From contig OY969111.1 of assembly GCA_963697975.1 (NCBI GenBank), forward strand, positions 3,224,001 through 3,288,000: a stretch of 64,000 nt of DNA. Direction: 5' to 3'. Each line of letters begins with the position of its first letter. Position 1 is the first letter of the stretch. The notes under the pieces are model-generated. The model was not told the origin of the DNA. It worked only from the letters and a program-made list of their open reading frames with translations, and made no database searches. The translations under genes were made by a program, and so were the position numbers. The DNA comes from QHXM01 sp963697975. Its GTDB lineage: Bacteria > Acidobacteriota > Blastocatellia > Pyrinomonadales > Pyrinomonadaceae. Shown piece by piece: positions 34,821-42,565 of the stretch.

Positions 34821-36148
34821 TGATTGAGATGGAAAAAGAAGACGATAGACGATTGCTGATGGATGATGGAAAAGCGTCGGTCGCCGCCCGTCCATCGTCC
34901 ATCAGCAATCATCTATCGTCCATCATCCTTGAAACCCCCTGCCGTGCCTGCGGCGAAAGTGGTTTGAAGACAATTCTTCCGCTCGGCAGCACGCCGCTGG
35001 CGAATGCGTTGCTCACGGCTGAACAGTTGAATGAACGGGAAGATATCTTTCCGCTCGACCTCGCCTTCTGTCCCGCTTGCTCGCTCGTGCAGATTACGGA
35101 GACCGTGCCGCCGGAAAAACTCTTCCGCGAGTATTTCTATCTCTCGTCATTTTCCGACACGATGGTGCGGCACGCGGAAGAGATTGCCGGGCGGTTGATA
35201 GAGTCGCGCACACTTAACGCGGATAGTCTCGTGATGGAAGTGGCGAGCAACGATGGCTATCTGTTGCAGTTCTACAAGCGCGAGAACGTTCCCGTGCTCG
35301 GCATTGAACCGGCGGCGAACATCGCCCACATTGCGGAAACAGAGCGCGGCATTCCGACCGTCTGCGATTTCTTCGGCGCAGAACTCGCCCGCAAACTGTT
35401 GGCGGAAGGAAGACACGCCGACGTGATTCACGCCAACAACGTGCTGGCGCACGTCGGCGACTTGAACGGTGTGGTCGAGGGATTCGCCTTGCTGCTCAAG
35501 CCCGACGGTGTGGCCGTCATCGAAGTGCCATACGTCAAGGAGATGATAGACCGCGCAGAGTTTGACACGATCTATCATGAGCACCTTTGCTATTTCTCGC
35601 TCTCCGCGCTCGACCGCCTTTTCCGGCGACACGATCTAGTTATCAACGACGTGGAGTTGCTGCCGATTCACGGCGGGACGCTGCGTATCTACGCGGGCAA
35701 AACAGATGAGCAATCGAGCGCCGTCCGGCGATTGCTTGCAGAGGAAGCCGGGTGGGGCGTTGACCGCGAGGAGTTTTATCAGGGGTTCGGGGAGAAGGTT
35801 GAGCGCCTGCGCCGCGAGTTGCTCGCGCTCTTGAGTAAACTGAAATCGCAAGGCAAACGCATAGCGGTTTACGGCGCGTCGGCTAAGGGCAGCACGCTTC
35901 TCAACTTTTTCGGCATCGGGCGGGAGACGCTCGATTTCGTGGTTGACCGCAGCACAGTCAAGCAGGGTTATTACACGCCGGGTACACACCTGAAAATCTA
36001 CGCGCCGGAAAAGTTGCTCGAAGAGATGCCCGACTACGTGCTGCTGCTGACGTGGAACTTCGCCGAAGAGATTCTTGAGCAACAGCGCGAATATATAGAG
36101 CGCGGCGGGCGTTTCATCATCCCCATCCCGGAAGTGCGAGTTGTTTAG
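34820..36148 (+). CDS. NovU/TylC3-type sugar C-methyltransferase
   Basis: 442 residues from the ATG at 34820, overlapping the rfbG stop. The core starts with a zinc-binding N-terminal domain (CRACGESGLKTILPLGSTPLANALL ... CPACSLVQ) at about residue 40-95, then a SAM domain (VMEVASNDGYLLQFYKREN near 135; GVAVIEVPYVKEM; YHEHLCYFSLSALDRLF) and a C-terminal domain (YGASAKGSTLLNFFG). This family adds a C-methyl group next to the keto group of 4-keto-6-deoxy sugars. The first 37 residues are encoded by repeat element g and match no domain; no start codon lies between the element and the zinc domain. Confidence 0.92.
   Translation: MIEMEKEDDRRLLMDDGKASVAARPSSISNHLSSIILETPCRACGESGLKTILPLGSTPLANALLTAEQLNEREDIFPLDLAFCPACSLVQITETVPPEKLFREYFYLSSFSDTMVRHAEEIAGRLIESRTLNADSLVMEVASNDGYLLQFYKRENVPVLGIEPAANIAHIAETERGIPTVCDFFGAELARKLLAEGRHADVIHANNVLAHVGDLNGVVEGFALLLKPDGVAVIEVPYVKEMIDRAEFDTIYHEHLCYFSLSALDRLFRRHDLVINDVELLPIHGGTLRIYAGKTDEQSSAVRRLLAEEAGWGVDREEFYQGFGEKVERLRRELLALLSKLKSQGKRIAVYGASAKGSTLLNFFGIGRETLDFVVDRSTVKQGYYTPGTHLKIYAPEKLLEEMPDYVLLLTWNFAEEILEQQREYIERGGRFIIPIPEVRVV
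34836..34930. repeat. inverted-repeat element g (GACGATG/GATGGAT type), inside a reading frame
   Basis: The left arm at 34838-34876 (GACGATAG, GATGGATGATGG) pairs with the right arm at 34888-34930 (CCATCGTCCATCA, ATCTATCGTCCATCA). It begins 16 bases after the rfbG stop. Unlike the other elements it is fully inside the next coding frame and is read as an N-terminal extension of the C-methyltransferase. Units resemble those of element e. Confidence 0.83.
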
Positions 36149-36156
36149 TTAGACGG

Positions 36157-36690
36157 ATGCTCTTCACTGAAACCAAACTTAAAGGCGCGTATCTCATCGA
36201 GCTTGAAATCTTCGAGGACGAGCGCGGCTACTTTGCGCGCTCGTGGTCGCAGAGAGAGTTTGAGGAACAGGGATTGGACGCGCGTCTTGCCGAGTGCAAC
36301 ATCTCCTTCAACAAAAGAGAAGGAACGCTGCGCGGGATGCATTATCAGGATGAGCCGCACGGGCAGGCCAAACTCGTGCGCTGCACGCGCGGCGCGATCT
36401 TCGACGTGATCGTTGACCTGCGCCCTGATTCGGCGACCTTCAGGCAATGGGTGGGCTTTGAATTGTCGCCTGACAACGGGCGTATGCTGTACGTTCCTGA
36501 AAAGTTCGCACACGGCTTTCAGACTCTCGCGGATAATTCGGAAGTCTTTTACCAGATGGCCGCCCCGTATGCTCCTGAAAGCGCGAAGGGCGTGCGATGG
36601 GACGACCCCGCTTTCAATATCGAGTGGCCGCCCACGAAGGAACGCATCATCATCGCAAGGGATCGTGAGTCTCCGGATTTCACGCTATGA
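36157..36690 (+). CDS. rfbC: dTDP-4-dehydrorhamnose 3,5-epimerase-like protein
   Basis: 177 residues, cupin-type epimerase. ERGYFARSWSQREF, NISFNKREGTLRGMHYQ (catalytic His near residue 61), VDLRPDSATF, YVPEKFAHGFQTL and YAPESAKGVRWDDPAFNIEWP match RmlC. In this operon it follows rfbF, rfbG and a C-methyltransferase, so it may epimerise a CDP-linked sugar; alternatively it supplies the missing epimerase for the rfbB/rfbD rhamnose pathway. The two options cannot be separated by sequence. Overlaps the next gene by 4 bases. Confidence 0.92.
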   Translation: MLFTETKLKGAYLIELEIFEDERGYFARSWSQREFEEQGLDARLAECNISFNKREGTLRGMHYQDEPHGQAKLVRCTRGAIFDVIVDLRPDSATFRQWVGFELSPDNGRMLYVPEKFAHGFQTLADNSEVFYQMAAPYAPESAKGVRWDDPAFNIEWPPTKERIIIARDRESPDFTL

Positions 36691-37595
36691 AGAAGGTTCT
36701 CATCACGGGCGCGACCGGCTTTATCGGGCATCATTGTCTGCCGAGACTCGCGGCCAGAGCCTACGAGATACACGCCGTCTCTTCAAAGGATGCGCCGTCT
36801 GTTGATGAGCAGAATGTGACGTGGCATCGGGTTGATCTCTTAAAGCGCGAGCAGGTCTTTGACATAGTGTCTAAGGTTGAGCCGACGCACCTGTTGCATC
36901 TCGCCTGGTATGCCGTGCCGGGAAAGTACTGGACTTCGACGGAGAATCTTCGCTGGGTGCAGGCGAGTCTCGATTTGTTTGAGGCGTTCGCTTCCCATCA
37001 GGGCAAGCGCGTCGTGGCGGCAGGCTCTTGCGCCGAGTACGAATGGGGAAGCGACGAGCCTTGCTCGGAAACGAAAACTCCGCTCAAGCCTGCGACCTTG
37101 TACGGGGCGTGCAAGCACGGTTTAAGGATCATGCTTGAGGCTTACGCGGCGCAAGCCGGTTTGAGCGCGGCGTGGGGGCGCCTCTTTTTTCTCTACGGCC
37201 CGCGCGAATACGAGAGCCGTCTGGTCGCCTCCGTGATTCGCTCGCTGTTAAGGAATGAGCCTGCGCTCTGTTCGCACGGGCGACAGGTGCGCGATCTGCT
37301 CTACGTCGAGGACGTGGCCGATGCCTTCGTTCGCCTGCTCGATAGCGACGTGAGAGGCGCGGTCAATATCGCTTCGGGTCTCGCGGTCGCGTTGAAAGAT
37401 GTCGTGGGCGAGATTGGCGAGAAATTGAATCGCCCCGACCTCGTTCGATTGAACGCGGTGACAGCCCCGATGAGCGAGCCGCACGCGCTCGTCGCAGACG
37501 TTACGCGCCTGCGCGAAGAGTTGGGCTGGCGACCCGAACACGACTTGCACGATGGTCTGAATAAAACTATTGTGTGGTGGCAGCAGTCAGAATAA
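36687..37595 (+). CDS. NAD-dependent epimerase/reductase of the CDP-sugar branch
   Basis: 302 residues, extended SDR: VLITGATGFIGHHCL (NAD loop), LLHLAWYAVPGKYW, AGSCAEYEWG and LYGACKHGLRIML with Tyr/Lys near residue 145. Downstream of the epimerase with ATGA overlap. In loci of this type (rfbF, rfbG, C-methyltransferase, rfbC-like, SDR) the SDR performs the final 4-keto reduction to a CDP-6-deoxy-C-methylhexose. That product is an inference; the enzyme fold and operon position are solid. Confidence 0.87.
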   Translation: MKKVLITGATGFIGHHCLPRLAARAYEIHAVSSKDAPSVDEQNVTWHRVDLLKREQVFDIVSKVEPTHLLHLAWYAVPGKYWTSTENLRWVQASLDLFEAFASHQGKRVVAAGSCAEYEWGSDEPCSETKTPLKPATLYGACKHGLRIMLEAYAAQAGLSAAWGRLFFLYGPREYESRLVASVIRSLLRNEPALCSHGRQVRDLLYVEDVADAFVRLLDSDVRGAVNIASGLAVALKDVVGEIGEKLNRPDLVRLNAVTAPMSEPHALVADVTRLREELGWRPEHDLHDGLNKTIVWWQQSE

Positions 37596-37612
37596 ATTTA
37601 TAAACAACATCA

Positions 37613-38323
37613 ATGAGCATCACTACTCAAATTAATCAGGCAAGAACCCGGTTCTATCGCTGGAGAACTTTCGGCGCGATTGAATCAATCAAAGACATCC
37701 AGCGGCGGCACACGGATTTCGAGCAACTGCGCGACCGCATTCGAGCGTCAGGCACGGATAGCCTGTCACACTTCGGCAACGGCTACACGCACGAGGGCGG
37801 ACTGTATTTGCAGCAGAACCCGGACGAGTTTGCCGCTCTCACGCTCTTTCTCAGAGAACGCGGGCCGCACAAAGACTACATGGAAATCGGCTCGGCATCG
37901 GGCGGCGCGTGTCTTTTCCTGACGCGCGAGGTCGGCTTCAAAAGCGTGATGAGTCTGGACAATGGCGAGCACCCGCGCGCCGTCGCGCAGCCCGAGCACT
38001 TCGGGCAGATTGCGAACCTCAAGCAGTTTATCGGCGACAGCCATTCGGAAGAGGCGCGACGATATCTTGAGGAAAACGTTGACGGCAAATTCGACGTGGC
38101 TTTTATTGACGGCGACCACAGCTACGAAGGTCTCTGGCAGGATGTGCAATTGACGCGGCCCTTCTGCCGTCGCGGAACGCTGATGATTCTCCACGATACG
38201 GTGGCGTGCGAGGATGTCAGGCGGGGATGGGTTCAAGGCACGCGGGAGAAAATCTTCAAGCCGCTGGCAGAGTTCATCGGGACGGAGAAACCGCTCGGCA
38301 TCGGCGTCGGCGAAGTTCTCTGA
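37613..38323 (+). CDS. class I SAM methyltransferase (CmcI-like)
   Basis: 236 residues. YMEIGSASGGACLFLTREVG near residue 85 is the SAM loop, MSLDNGEHPRAV contains the acidic loop, and FDVAFIDGDHSYEGLWQDVQ near 160 with TLMILHDTVACEDVRRGW near 185 are typical of the CmcI/Methyltransf_24 group, which methylates hydroxyls on sugars or antibiotics. It starts 17 bases after the SDR gene on the same strand. Confidence 0.85.
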   Translation: MSITTQINQARTRFYRWRTFGAIESIKDIQRRHTDFEQLRDRIRASGTDSLSHFGNGYTHEGGLYLQQNPDEFAALTLFLRERGPHKDYMEIGSASGGACLFLTREVGFKSVMSLDNGEHPRAVAQPEHFGQIANLKQFIGDSHSEEARRYLEENVDGKFDVAFIDGDHSYEGLWQDVQLTRPFCRRGTLMILHDTVACEDVRRGWVQGTREKIFKPLAEFIGTEKPLGIGVGEVL

Positions 38324-38336
38324 ACAGTAGATAGTG

Positions 38337-39176
38337 ATGTCGGAAATTTGCGTTGCTCACCTCGTTAGAGAGAAGAATGGCATCGCCCCGTTCAGGGCCT
38401 TCCTCGATTCGTACAGGGAAAATTCAGGGGGCACGGCGCATGACCTCCTGATTATCTTCAAGGGGTTCGACCAGCAGTCTGTGCCAGCCGAGTACAGCGC
38501 CCTGTTGGACGGGCTTTCCTACCACACGCTCTTTGTTCCCGACGAAGGTTTCGACATCGGCCCCTACTTCCACGCCGCACGCACGTTAGATTATCATTAC
38601 TTCTGTTTCCTGAATTCGTTCAGCGTGCTGCTGGACGAGAACTGGCTGGCGAAGATGTATGAACACGTCCGGCGCGAAGGTGTCGGCGTGGTGGGCGCGA
38701 CCGCGTCGCACGAAAGTTTTTACTCGACCTTTCTGCATAACTGGTGGTCAAACAGGTCGAAGTGGCTGTACCGGGGGATGCTGGGGATTGAGTACCGCAA
38801 AATTCGGGAAGTGCTGATATACAGAAAGCGCTTCCCGCCCTTCCCTAACCATCATCTGCGCAGCAACGCTTTTATTATTTCACGCGATCTGATGTTGCGG
38901 CTGAAGCCCGGCCCGCTTAAAGAAAAAATTGACGCGCATGAGTTCGAGAGCGGGCGCGAGAGCCTGACTCGTCAAATTCTGGCGCTGCACTTTAAGGCTC
39001 TGGTTGTCGGGCGCGATGGCTGCGCTTACGAAAAGGAAAACTGGTGCGAGAGCTTTACTTTCAAAAGCGGCGACCAGCGGAATCTGTTAGTCGCCGACAA
39101 TCAGACACGCCGCTACGCTGACGCGGATTTGCGAACCCAACAGGCTCTGACGCAAGATGCGTGGGGAAGAGTCTGA
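38337..39176 (+). CDS. putative glycosyltransferase-like protein of unknown family
   Basis: 279 residues. The first 110 residues look like a GT-A-type fold: HDLLIIFKGFDQQSV, FVPDEGFDIGPYFHAARTLDYHYFCFLNSFSVLL. The FDIGPYFHA ... FLNSFSVLLDENWL pattern resembles domains that sense an acceptor in rhamnan-type synthesis proteins. The C-terminal part (FPPFPNHHLRSNAFIISRDLMLRL; ESGRESLTRQILALHF) has conserved-looking aromatic and acidic residues. The ATG is taken at the second codon of the longest frame; the first is GTG. Between a methyltransferase and a GT2 gene. Confidence 0.65.
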   Translation: MSEICVAHLVREKNGIAPFRAFLDSYRENSGGTAHDLLIIFKGFDQQSVPAEYSALLDGLSYHTLFVPDEGFDIGPYFHAARTLDYHYFCFLNSFSVLLDENWLAKMYEHVRREGVGVVGATASHESFYSTFLHNWWSNRSKWLYRGMLGIEYRKIREVLIYRKRFPPFPNHHLRSNAFIISRDLMLRLKPGPLKEKIDAHEFESGRESLTRQILALHFKALVVGRDGCAYEKENWCESFTFKSGDQRNLLVADNQTRRYADADLRTQQALTQDAWGRV

Positions 39177-39242
39177 AATTCAAGCTGCGAATGAAATCTT
39201 TGAGTTCGAGTGTCATGACAAGTTTCGCCTGAGTGGTTTGCT

Positions 39243-40232
39243 ATGGGAATATCCGTCGCAATGTGCACGTATAACGGGGCGCGCTATCTGGATCAGCAAC
39301 TGGAGAGCATCGCTTCGCAAACTCATGCGCCTGCTGAGCTGGTTATCTGTGACGATGGCTCAAGCGACGAAACCGTCCAGCTCATCCATGCGTTCAGTTC
39401 ACAAGCGAAGTTTCCCGTCAGGCTGCACGTCAACGAGAAGAACCTCGGCTCAACGAAGAATTTTGAGCAGGCGATTGCTCTTTGCAATCAGGAGATCATC
39501 GCTCTTGCCGATCAGGATGACGTTTGGCGTTCTAATAAACTGGAAGTAATCGAAGATGGTTTCTCCAACTCCCCTCAAACTGGTCTGGTTTTCTCCGACG
39601 CTAAGCTGGTCGATGAGAACTTGCAGCCTCTCGGCTACAGTATGTGGGAAAAGAATGGATTCGATGAGGGCCAAAAGAATTTGATTAAGGGCGGTCACGC
39701 TCTGGACGTTCTGCTGCCCGGTTGGACAGTGACGGGAGCCACGATTGCTTTTCGCGCCCGGTTCAGGGAATTGCTTTTGCCAATCCCCACGCATCTCCCG
39801 ATGATTCACGACGGATGGATAGCCGTGATGATTTCAGCCGTCGCCGAAATCAGTTTCATCAGCGAACCCTTAATCAAATACCGGCAACATGCGGGGCAAC
39901 AGATCGGCGCACCAGCAAAGAGAGTCGAGGAGGAGGAAGCAGCGGGATCGAAAACAGACCTCAACCCGATTAAGGCTGGAATGTCTCGCGTCAATTTCTA
40001 CTCCGATTCGCTCAATGTCTTAAAAACAATTCACCAGAGATTACACGCCAACATGAAATACGAGGACGCGCTTTCTGGCGTTGAAGGTCGGCTCAAACAC
40101 TTTACCGCCCGTGCTAGCCTGCCGACGGGAAAGCTTAAAAGATTGCCGATAGTGACGAGAGAATTATTCGCCAAGCGTTATCATCTCTATTCAAAAGGCG
40201 TCTACAGCGCGGCCAAAGACCTTTTAGCATGA
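39243..40232 (+). CDS. family 2 glycosyltransferase
   Basis: 329 residues, GT-A fold: ISVAMCTYNGARYLDQQLESIASQT, LVICDDGSSDETVQLI near residue 35, NEKNLGSTKNFEQAI and the metal-binding ALADQDDVWRSNKLE near 88. This is the subgroup that often includes rhamnosyltransferases. No membrane segments. It sits 66 bases after the unknown glycosyltransferase-like gene and 9 bases before a GT4 gene. Confidence 0.9.
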   Translation: MGISVAMCTYNGARYLDQQLESIASQTHAPAELVICDDGSSDETVQLIHAFSSQAKFPVRLHVNEKNLGSTKNFEQAIALCNQEIIALADQDDVWRSNKLEVIEDGFSNSPQTGLVFSDAKLVDENLQPLGYSMWEKNGFDEGQKNLIKGGHALDVLLPGWTVTGATIAFRARFRELLLPIPTHLPMIHDGWIAVMISAVAEISFISEPLIKYRQHAGQQIGAPAKRVEEEEAAGSKTDLNPIKAGMSRVNFYSDSLNVLKTIHQRLHANMKYEDALSGVEGRLKHFTARASLPTGKLKRLPIVTRELFAKRYHLYSKGVYSAAKDLLA

Positions 40233-40241
40233 TGTCTCAGT

Positions 40242-41510
40242 TTGAACGATAGAGTAAAAGAGAAACCATTGCGCGTCGCGTTTTTTAATAACTCTGATTT
40301 GTCCAGCGGCGCAGAGGCTTTGATTAACCAGACGGTGACGGGTCTCATCGCTCGTGGCGTTGAGGCGCGGCTCTACGTCATGGACAGGTTTACAGACGCG
40401 GCGCACGTCCACACCCTTCCGCACCTTTTCGGCGAGCGGCGACTGGAATCTTACTTTCGTCGGGCGACCGCCCGGAACAATATACTTTTCCCTTCGACCT
40501 TTTTGCTGAGATGGCGTCAATGGATCAAACAAGCCGACCTCTGGCACTTTCATAACCTGCACGGTCATTTCGCCTCTATTCCTTTGCTCGCAGGGGAGAG
40601 CCGTCGTCGCCCCGTTATCTTGTCGCCGGTAGATCAATTTCTTTCGACCGGTTATTGCCCGTACACTTTGGGCTGCAATCGTTATCTGGAATCCTGCGGC
40701 CAATGCCCGCAACTTGATTTACCTTATCCGGGCTTGAGCCGCGACACGACCAGCGCCCTGCTGAAAATGAAGAAAAGGGCGGTCGCTCGTTCCGGTTTTA
40801 ATCTGCTGGTTCACACAGAATATCTGGCGCGGCATTATGCTTCGACTTTTGTCGGCCAATTGCCCATCGAGCAAATCTATTACGGCGTGGACCCAAATGT
40901 TTATCGCCCGCTGAACCGTGCGGAGTGTGCGGCGGCGCTCGGAGTTGAGATGTCAGGGCGTTTCACCGTTGCACTCCTGCACAGCAGCGTCACGGAAAAG
41001 CGTAAAGGATTGCTGCCGCTCCTAAAGCCGCTGCAAGCGCTGGCCGAGCGTCTGCCGGGGAAGCTTCGTGTGCTGGTGGTCGGCGGCGCGAGCGAACAGG
41101 CGCGCGAGTATGAGACCGCTGAGTTGCCCATCGTCACGCTTCCTTTCATCAAAGATCAGGAGCGATTGGCAATGGCTTTGAATCTCTCGGATGTGCTGTT
41201 ATACCCTACGCGCGCGGATAATCTCTCGCTCACCTGTTTGAATGCGCTGGCCTGCGGCGTGCCGGTCATCAGTTCCAGAATCGGCGGTCAACCCGAAGCG
41301 ATTATGGATGGTGTCAATGGATTCCTGTGCGACATGGACGACCACCGGGAAATGATTGAGCGAGTTGCGCGACTGGCCGAAGATGAGACTTTCTACAAGC
41401 AGCTATCTCTCGCCGCGCGCCGCACCATCGTCGAGCGCTTTGATATTCAGCTCTATATCACTAAATTGATTGCTTATTACAAGCGGGTGTTGCAGCGCGA
41501 GAATCCATGA
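40242..41510 (+). CDS. family 4 glycosyltransferase
   Basis: 422 residues, GT-B fold, colanic-acid WcaC-like layout. N-terminal FFNNSDLSSGAEALINQTV, HFHNLHGHFASIPLL near residue 105 and CPYTLGCNRYLESCGQCPQLDL near 140 (a Cys-rich loop common in this subgroup). Donor domain: IYYGVDPNVYRP near 213 and TRADNLSLTCLNALACGVPVISSRIGGQPE near 325, the GT4 E-x7-E region in modified form. The likely start is TTG at 40242. Overlaps the next gene by 4 bases. Confidence 0.88.
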   Translation: MNDRVKEKPLRVAFFNNSDLSSGAEALINQTVTGLIARGVEARLYVMDRFTDAAHVHTLPHLFGERRLESYFRRATARNNILFPSTFLLRWRQWIKQADLWHFHNLHGHFASIPLLAGESRRRPVILSPVDQFLSTGYCPYTLGCNRYLESCGQCPQLDLPYPGLSRDTTSALLKMKKRAVARSGFNLLVHTEYLARHYASTFVGQLPIEQIYYGVDPNVYRPLNRAECAAALGVEMSGRFTVALLHSSVTEKRKGLLPLLKPLQALAERLPGKLRVLVVGGASEQAREYETAELPIVTLPFIKDQERLAMALNLSDVLLYPTRADNLSLTCLNALACGVPVISSRIGGQPEAIMDGVNGFLCDMDDHREMIERVARLAEDETFYKQLSLAARRTIVERFDIQLYITKLIAYYKRVLQRENP

Positions 41511-42493
41511 GCAAAGGTTCGGAATCTATTTCAACATCGGGCAAAGAGCGCATCGCCGTCCTCGGCGGTCTCGGCTTTATGGGCAGCCATTTGTGCCGCG
41601 CGCTCGTGCAGCACGGCCACAAGACCATTGTCTTTGATCGCGTGTCCGCCTCTCGTTCCTTAATCAGCGACGTGGCGACGGAGCTGGAAATCATCGAGGG
41701 CGATATTTCGCGCGCCGACGATGTGCTCAGCGCGATTGCGGAGACGGATGTTGTCATCAATCTGGTTCACACCACAGTGCCCGGTTCATCCATGAACGAT
41801 CCGGCCTATGACGTGATGAGCAACGTCGTCTCTTCCGTCAACTGGCTCAGTCGCTTGCCGGAAACAAAAGTCCGGCGACTGTTGTATGTCTCGTCGGGCG
41901 GGACGGTTTACGGGCGGCCATTGACCAATCCGATTGACGAAACTCACCCGACCGACCCCATCAGTTCTTACGGGATTACGAAACTCACGATTGAAAAATA
42001 CGTGGCGCTCTATGCCACGCAGTTCGAGATTGATTATCGCATCCTGCGCCCGTCGAACGTGTACGGCGTCGGGCAGCAACTGCGCTCAGGGCAAGGCGTG
42101 ATTGGTGTAATGGCGGAGCGCGCCCTGCGCGGCGAGGCGTTGGAAATCTGGGGAACAGGAGAGAGCCAGCGCGATTACCTCTATGTTGATGATCTGGTGA
42201 CAGCCCTGCTTATGATTCTCAACTACACAGGCCAGCACAGAGTCTTCAACGTCTCCGGCGGCGCGGGACATTCGGTGCTCGACATCGTGGCGATTCTTCG
42301 CGAGCAACTCGTCTTCGCCTCTGAAATTCTCCACAGCCCGGCTCGCAAGTTCGACGTGCCGCACAATGTTCTGGATTCAAGTCTGCTGCATCGCGAAACA
42401 GGCTGGCAGCCCCGTGTTGATTTGAAGACGGGGATTGCTCGCACCCTTGAGTGGCTGAAAACCTTGCCGAAGCAAAAGACGGCGGGCAATTGA
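41507..42493 (+). CDS. NAD-dependent sugar epimerase/dehydratase
   Basis: 328 residues, extended SDR. RIAVLGGLGFMGSHLCRALVQHG is the nucleotide loop, VSSGGTVYGRPLTNPIDETHP near residue 125, and SSYGITKLTIEKYVALY carries Tyr and Lys near 150. RPSNVYGVGQ and GTGESQRDYLYVDDLV follow. It resembles UDP-glucose 4-epimerase-type enzymes, but the nucleotide and sugar are not defined. ATGA overlap with the GT4 gene; last member of the plus-strand operon starting at rfbF. Confidence 0.87.
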   Translation: MSKGSESISTSGKERIAVLGGLGFMGSHLCRALVQHGHKTIVFDRVSASRSLISDVATELEIIEGDISRADDVLSAIAETDVVINLVHTTVPGSSMNDPAYDVMSNVVSSVNWLSRLPETKVRRLLYVSSGGTVYGRPLTNPIDETHPTDPISSYGITKLTIEKYVALYATQFEIDYRILRPSNVYGVGQQLRSGQGVIGVMAERALRGEALEIWGTGESQRDYLYVDDLVTALLMILNYTGQHRVFNVSGGAGHSVLDIVAILREQLVFASEILHSPARKFDVPHNVLDSSLLHRETGWQPRVDLKTGIARTLEWLKTLPKQKTAGN

Positions 42494-42565
42494 TTTTGCG
42501 GTTGGATGCGACTAATGTCAGTGTCGTAGGAAGGCACTCTACCGGAGACGCTTTTCATTAACGTC

